This document shows positions 19,163 through 23,436 of a stretch of 23,436 bases of DNA, piece by piece. The notes beneath the pieces are model-generated. The model was given only the letters and a program-made list of their open reading frames with translations. It ran no database searches and had not been told where the DNA came from. Origin of the DNA: Stereocaulon alpinum (taxonomy: Eukaryota; Ascomycota; Lecanoromycetes; Lecanorales; Stereocaulaceae); NCBI GenBank assembly GCA_018257865.1, contig JAEUBA010000213.1, positions 1 through 23,436 of the forward strand. The letters run 5' to 3'. How positions within the stretch are numbered: position 1 is the stretch's first letter; each line of letters starts with the position of its first letter. A program made the position numbers and the translations under genes.

Positions 19163-19889
19163 CCTTTCAACCCTCAGCGTATTATCAGCAAATTCGCTAA
19201 AAAAGATATAGATCGGCCTTCTTCTAGCTCTTCTACAAACACTGTAATAGGTATAGAAGATTAGAAGCGTATCGAGAAGCTTCTAAAGACAGTAGTTTTA
19301 GATTTCTAGGAGAAGAAGGCCTAGTAGCTAAGTAATACGATATACGTATTATCTATAGAGAATCTACTGCTGAAAATATAAAACGATAGACTCAAAATAC
19401 GCCTAATTAATAAGAAGAAACGAAGGAAGCGTAGGAAACCTTTAGTACTGGATTTCCCTATATAAAATAAGGGTGGAGTAATTTTCTACTCACCTAATAA
19501 GGTACGGCAGGCCTGTGAACGCTAGGATTAAAAAATAGCTAATGTAGAGGCTGAGCGCTATTAAAAGGAAGTTAACAGAGCCTGTAAAGAGGCTGAGAAA
19601 GCGAATAAGGATCGTTTAGTTAAGGAACGGAAGGCTGCTAGGCTATATATAAAGGAAATAAGACTATATAAACAGGCGGAAAAGCGGCGCTAAAAAGATA
19701 AGGACCTATAAGCTAAAGAAGCTAATTAGCAGCTTTAGAATAAGCTTATAATAAAAGCTAGGAAGGTTTAGAAGGTTCCGTAGCCTTGAAAGAAGTATAT
19801 TAATAAAGCTAGTAAGGCTATAGATATAGTTAAAGATAAGGAGGACCCCCCTACCTATTAGGGGCCGGCCTAGAGCGAGTTAATAGGGG
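19163..19889 (+). pseudogene. Pogo/Fot1 transposase, C-terminal coiled-coil part
   Basis: Frame continues that of 16820-17959 exactly: joining at the duplication gives TSLF-PFNPQRIISKF, the family's conserved G/F-x-PFNP motif. Then comes a Ser-rich linker (RPSSSSSTN), a basic segment (NKKKRRKR-like, KKKRRKRRKP near 19410-19440), FYSPNKVRQACE at about 19475-19515, and a long Lys/Glu/Ala-rich region (EAEKANKDRLVKERKAARL...KQAEKRR) predicted coiled coil, as in Fot1 relatives. Stops are RIP-type TAA/TAG plus one TGA at 19787, which may come from CGA. Coding likelihood persists up to the Gypsy D LTR. Confidence 0.85.
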
Positions 19890-20080
19890 TGTTATTAGAC
19901 TAGGAGAATAAATCTAAGGAAGGAAAGCTATGTATATAGAGCGTGTATATAATATATTAGGGACGCGGCTTAGTAGGCGCTAAGGCCAAAGGGGCCTAGC
20001 GTTAGATTAACGCTAACGTATATAAATACTAGTAAGTAATAAAGGACTAGTAAGTAACGAAAGGCTAGCCTATAATATCA
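19890..20080 (-). repeat. 3' LTR of Gypsy D (about 191 bp)
   Basis: TGTTATTAG at 19890 and CTATAATATCA at 20080 give TG...CA ends, with the right end touching a nine-base C run that is the purine tract on the minus strand. It contains a perfect hairpin TAGCGTTA-GAT-TAACGCTA (19997-20015) next to a smaller one (AGGCC/GGCCT, 19983-19997), and a near-tandem 18/19-base repeat ACTAGTAAGTAA... at 20028-20064. The other LTR is outside the window. The left boundary rests on the TG rule and on the end of the pogo coding frame. Confidence 0.65.
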
Positions 20081-20093
20081 CCCCCCCCCTTAA
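20081..20093 (-). promoter_or_regulatory. Polypurine tract of Gypsy D
   Basis: Minus strand reads TTAAGGGGGGGGG immediately before TGATATTATAGG, the LTR start. Confidence 0.75.
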
Positions 20094-20130
20094 GAAAGTA
20101 TCGACCCTAATATATATAAGTAGTTTCCTA

Positions 20131-23100
20131 TTAGCTGGGACTGCTAGGCTTTCTAGGGTAGCAGCGATAGAAATCTATAATAATATTAGCTACGTTTTTA
20201 AATTTATTACTATCCGTATTATACTATTAACGGTTAGGTTTCGCTTCGCCTTTCTACTAGACGTAGAACTGCAGCTGGCGGTTCTTACCTATCTATTAGG
20301 CGTCTAATATCTTATCTAGTTCCTACTCCTCTTTATTATTAACGATTACCGGCCCTAGCGGTTTAGCGCGTTATTTAGGTAGGGGATCGCTTATAGCCTT
20401 ATATAATAGGCTAGGGTGGAATATATTATAGATCTATATACTTACTAGGAGCTTTAGGCGGTAGGAATATCCTACTTTCTCTATAACTTTAAATAGCCCT
20501 AGTATCTTATCGTCTAGCTTCTTACTTAACCGTACTATAGTAATATTCCTACTAGATAGGAAGACCAAATCTCCTACTTCGTAGGATATATTAGATTAGT
20601 AGCGATTCGCTTAGTCTATTATCCTTTTATAGCTTTAGGCGGACTGTTCCTTAATAAATTCTAATATATCTACTATTTTATCCGTAATATTATTAGCCTT
20701 AACAGCCTACGTCCTTTCTTAGGCGGAGGGGCTAGGCTCTATTAGCGGCGAGAAAGATATATAGGGATAGAAGCCTTTATTAGCGAAGAAAGGAGATATA
20801 CTAATAGCGTTAGCGATAGTATTATTATTAGCAAATTTAGCGATAGGTAGCTAACGTAACTAATTATCCTATATATAGGAGTAGTATATCCTTAATTATC
20901 GCTTAATATCCTAATTAGCCCTTTTAGTTTATCTATTAGTTTCTAGGTAGAACGCTATAGATAGCTTTACTTTAATTCGTAACCGCTTATATAAGGCCTT
21001 CTATACTAATAAGATAAACTATAGGCCTCGATCTAATACTATTAAATTAGGCAGACTATAGGTACGGAAGACGTAGTTAAGTAAGATATCTACTATAGCC
21101 TCTATAGAGGTTCCTTCGTCCGTAGCTGTATATAGGGCGTAGTACCGTTCCTTAGTAAGGCGATCTACTAGTATATAAATAGCGTTATAATTATTAGATA
21201 TTAGGAGACTGGTAATAAAGTCTATTAAGATATCCTACTAACGCTATTCTGGAGTTAGTAGGGGTTATAGGAGTCTGTTATACTAATCTCTTAGTACTTT
21301 ACTTCTTTAATATGTATAGTAGTTACGGATATAGCGTACTACTTCCTCTTTTATACCTAGCTAGTAGAATTAACGCTTTAGAATCTCTAGTATATAGTCT
21401 CTTTTTAGGTGACCGCTTATAGGGAGATTATAGCTTTCCTTTATAAGCTTAATATAAAGCTTTAGTAAGGCGGGGACCTAAAGGCGTTCTTTATAGAAGA
21501 GCGTATAATAGCGTTAGGAGCAGTACCTTAGATTAATACTATTAAAGATTTAGGTAGGATTCTTCTTAATAGCCTCTTAGACCCGCGTATAGTCCTTATC
21601 GTCCTAATTTACTAATATAATTCTAGCGTAGAGGGGTAAGTCTTTATCTATTAGTATATTAATTTGCTCCTCCGTAGGCTTACCCCCCTCCTTAACTAAG
21701 AAGGTTAGATTATAGCCTTAGAAATACTTAGGTAATAGTAGTATATAATACTAGTACTTTAGACGTAAGTCGTCCTTATCCGTAGGTACTAAGTTAGGTA
21801 ACTTAGTTAGGGTATCTACTTTCCTATTAGACTTCCTAGTGCGGTATATAATCTTAAAGTTATAGTCTACTAACTTCTTAGCTTATCTAGCTTAACAGCG
21901 GGTAAGCTCCTTTATTTATATAAAGTACTCTAAGCTTTTATAGTTAGTAAAGATCTAAATTAGGATATCTATTAACTTAAGTTTAGGGCGCTAGTACTCT
22001 AGGTAGCGAACTATCGCTAGTAGTTCCTTATTATAGATCTTATAGTTATATTCTGCTAGTAGTAAGTTCTTACTATAGAATACGACTAGATATAGTACCC
22101 TATTATTATCCGCTTGCGATAATACTCCGCTATTAATATAGTCTAAGGAGTTAGTCTCTAGCACTGCTAGTTGAGATCTTTTATAGTACCTTAGTACTAG
22201 GGTACTAGTTACTAGATCCTTTATCTCTTCGAAGGCTAATTAATATACTTCGGACTAATAGAACGGGTAATCTTTTTTAGTAAGCGCTACTAGTAGTTTT
22301 ACTGTCTTTAAGAAGTCCTTAATAAATTAATAGTAGAAGTTATAGAAGCTAATAAATACTTATACCTCCTTTAGGTAGGTAGGGGTTTCTTAGTTAGCGA
22401 CTACTTCGACCTTATTAGGGTCTATTCTCAGTCTACTAGTAAATACTATTAATCCTAAAAACTTCGTCTCTTATATATAGAACTCGTATTTATTAATATC
22501 TACCTAAAGGCCTACTTCGCGTAGTTATATAAGGACCTTTCTAATATACTCTTAGTACTCCTTCTTAGTCTTACTATAAATTAGGATATTATCTAAGTAT
22601 ACTTAGTAAAAGTTATTAAGATACTTAAATAAGGTATTATTTATATATTACTAGTAGGAGGCAGGGCCTCCGGTTAGTCCGAAAGGTAATATATAGTATT
22701 TAAACGCTCTAAAAGAAGTAGTAAAGGTAGTATAGTCCTTACTATCTAGATATATTCTAAGCTTATTAAATATAGTAATAATATTAAGCTTAGTAAGGTA
22801 CTTATAACCTACTATATAAGCTAAGGCTTCTTTAATTAATAGGATCGGATAGCGGTTCCGAATTATAATAGTATTAAGTCTACGGTAGTCTACGCAGAAT
22901 CTTAAGCTACTATCCTTCTTTTATATAAATAGTATAGGGGATACGTATAGAGCGGTACTTAGTAAGATAAAGCCCTTCTTTAGATTCTCTTTAAGGTATT
23001 CTTTCACCTTTTATAGCTTAAAGCTAGATATCGGGTATAGTCGGCTCTATAGTAGCTTCTTCCCTAGCTCTAATTTAATCTTATAATTATATAGTTAATA

Positions 23101-23436
23101 TAGAGGGAGAACCTTTACCTTATCTTTATTAAAGATATTAATTAAGTTATAGTACTCCTTTAGGAGCTTCTTTTTAATATCGTCCTTAGTATAGATAGTA
23201 GTCTCGCGTATTACTTCCGTTAGAACGTCTTTTCTTAGTTAATAGTCTATTCTAGTAAGGGTTATAGAGAAGTACTAAACTTAGTACTTCTTCGGATTCT
23301 AGGCTAGTAGGTAGAAGGCTACTATACTAATTTAACTAATATCTAACGCCTTATTTTCTTTAGGCGGGGGAGGAGTAGGCTAAGTAGGGCTAACCTTCTT
23401 TAGCTTAGGTTTTACTACAGCGATCTTAGTAGACTT
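20131..23436 (-). pseudogene. Pol of Gypsy D: RT, RNase H, integrase, chromodomain (5' end outside window)
   Basis: At least 1,102 codons in one frame. RT: VDYRRLNTIIIRNRYP near 22890-22840, then LTKLNIITIFNKLRI (first Asp is Asn), FRAFKYYILPFGLTGGPASYQ near 22710-22650, and YLDN at 22588-22599. Next come FLGLIVST and the RNase H approach (FIKDFLKTV, ALTKKDYPF) at about 22470-22260. Integrase occupies about 21500-20850. Its C-terminal part reads VGDLVFLSSRNI...KKLDDKILGLFKVIEKVG at about 20590-20470, then IYNIFHPSLL. The chromodomain at about 20335-20150 shows EEE*ELDKILDA, QLQF, then FKNVANIIIDFY. It ends near TAA 20131. RIP damage is moderate and long stretches remain readable. Confidence 0.88.

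Larger units (their letters stand above)
16801..19889 (+). mobile_element. Fot1/pogo-type DNA transposon, split by a LINE-derived insert
   Basis: The transposase remnant lies at 16820-17959 and 19163-19889. Between them is a 1,190-bp insertion with a 13-bp duplication. The 3' end is cut by the LTR of Gypsy D at 19890. I could not identify terminal inverted repeats: the 5' boundary is uncertain (somewhere near 16800) and the 3' terminus is not seen. Mutation is moderate, weaker than in the Gypsy elements. Confidence 0.82.
19890..23436 (-). mobile_element. Ty3/Gypsy chromovirus D, runs off the window
   Basis: Minus-strand Gypsy with LTR, purine tract and pol. It is inserted into the 3' end of the pogo element. 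AGGGG at 19885-19889 would be its left duplication. It is a different family from A and B by LTR, purine tract and lack of a long segment between pol and LTR (only 50 bases here). Confidence 0.88.

Overview
This window looks like one repeat island from a filamentous ascomycete (Pezizomycotina). Almost every base belongs to a dead transposable element. CpA and TpG dinucleotides are strikingly rare over most of the window and TpA is very common. Coding frames are peppered with TAA/TAG where CAA, CAG or TGG would be expected. Catalytic Asp has become Asn (GAC/GAT to AAT), and zinc-finger Cys has become Tyr (TGY to TAY). This is the signature of repeat-induced point mutation (RIP, CpA to TpA on both strands). 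No intact host gene is visible.

Layout. 1-2565 (+): 3' part of a non-LTR retrotransposon (LINE, Tad1/I-like) with RT, a C-terminal Cys/His region and a TCAA-type tail. 2566-3979 (-): fragment of a Ty3/Gypsy pol (element E). It is split by a 553-bp miniature LTR retrotransposon (TRIM) at 3285-3837 with 111-bp LTRs and an ATTAC target duplication. 3980-8361 (-): Gypsy chromovirus A, with its 3' LTR and the 3' half of pol. 8362-15170 (-): chromovirus B of the same broad family, with both 235-bp LTRs, gag, pol and chromodomain. 15171-15420 (+): C-terminal end of a Ty1/Copia polyprotein, possibly followed by an LTR. About 15600-16800: an island without RIP bias and with no recognisable gene. 16801-19889 (+): Fot1/pogo-type DNA transposon, split at 17960-19149 by a LINE-derived insertion with a 13-bp target duplication. 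19890-23436 (-): another Gypsy chromovirus (D), inserted in the pogo 3' end and running off the window.

The most unusual signal is in elements A and B. Both carry about 1.4 kb between the pol stop and the 3' LTR, and that segment appears to hold a gene on the opposite (+) strand. Both copies have a TATA-like promoter and related open frames. Both show the same frame change, which a GT-AG intron of 58 nt (A) or 61 nt (B) at the matching position would explain, and both end in a coiled-coil-like segment. I do not recognise the product. Also notable are a gag-pol -1 slippery site in B lying exactly between the two frames, a structured TRIM with cUUCGg hairpins and pol III-like boxes, and flanks of B that do not match, which suggests a deletion or ectopic recombination.

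Inferred order of events: E is older than A and the TRIM, which sit inside it. B lies inside A. The pogo element is older than the LINE-derived insert and D, which sit inside it. RIP acted repeatedly, and the TRIM interior, the LINE-derived insert and the island are much less mutated than their surroundings.
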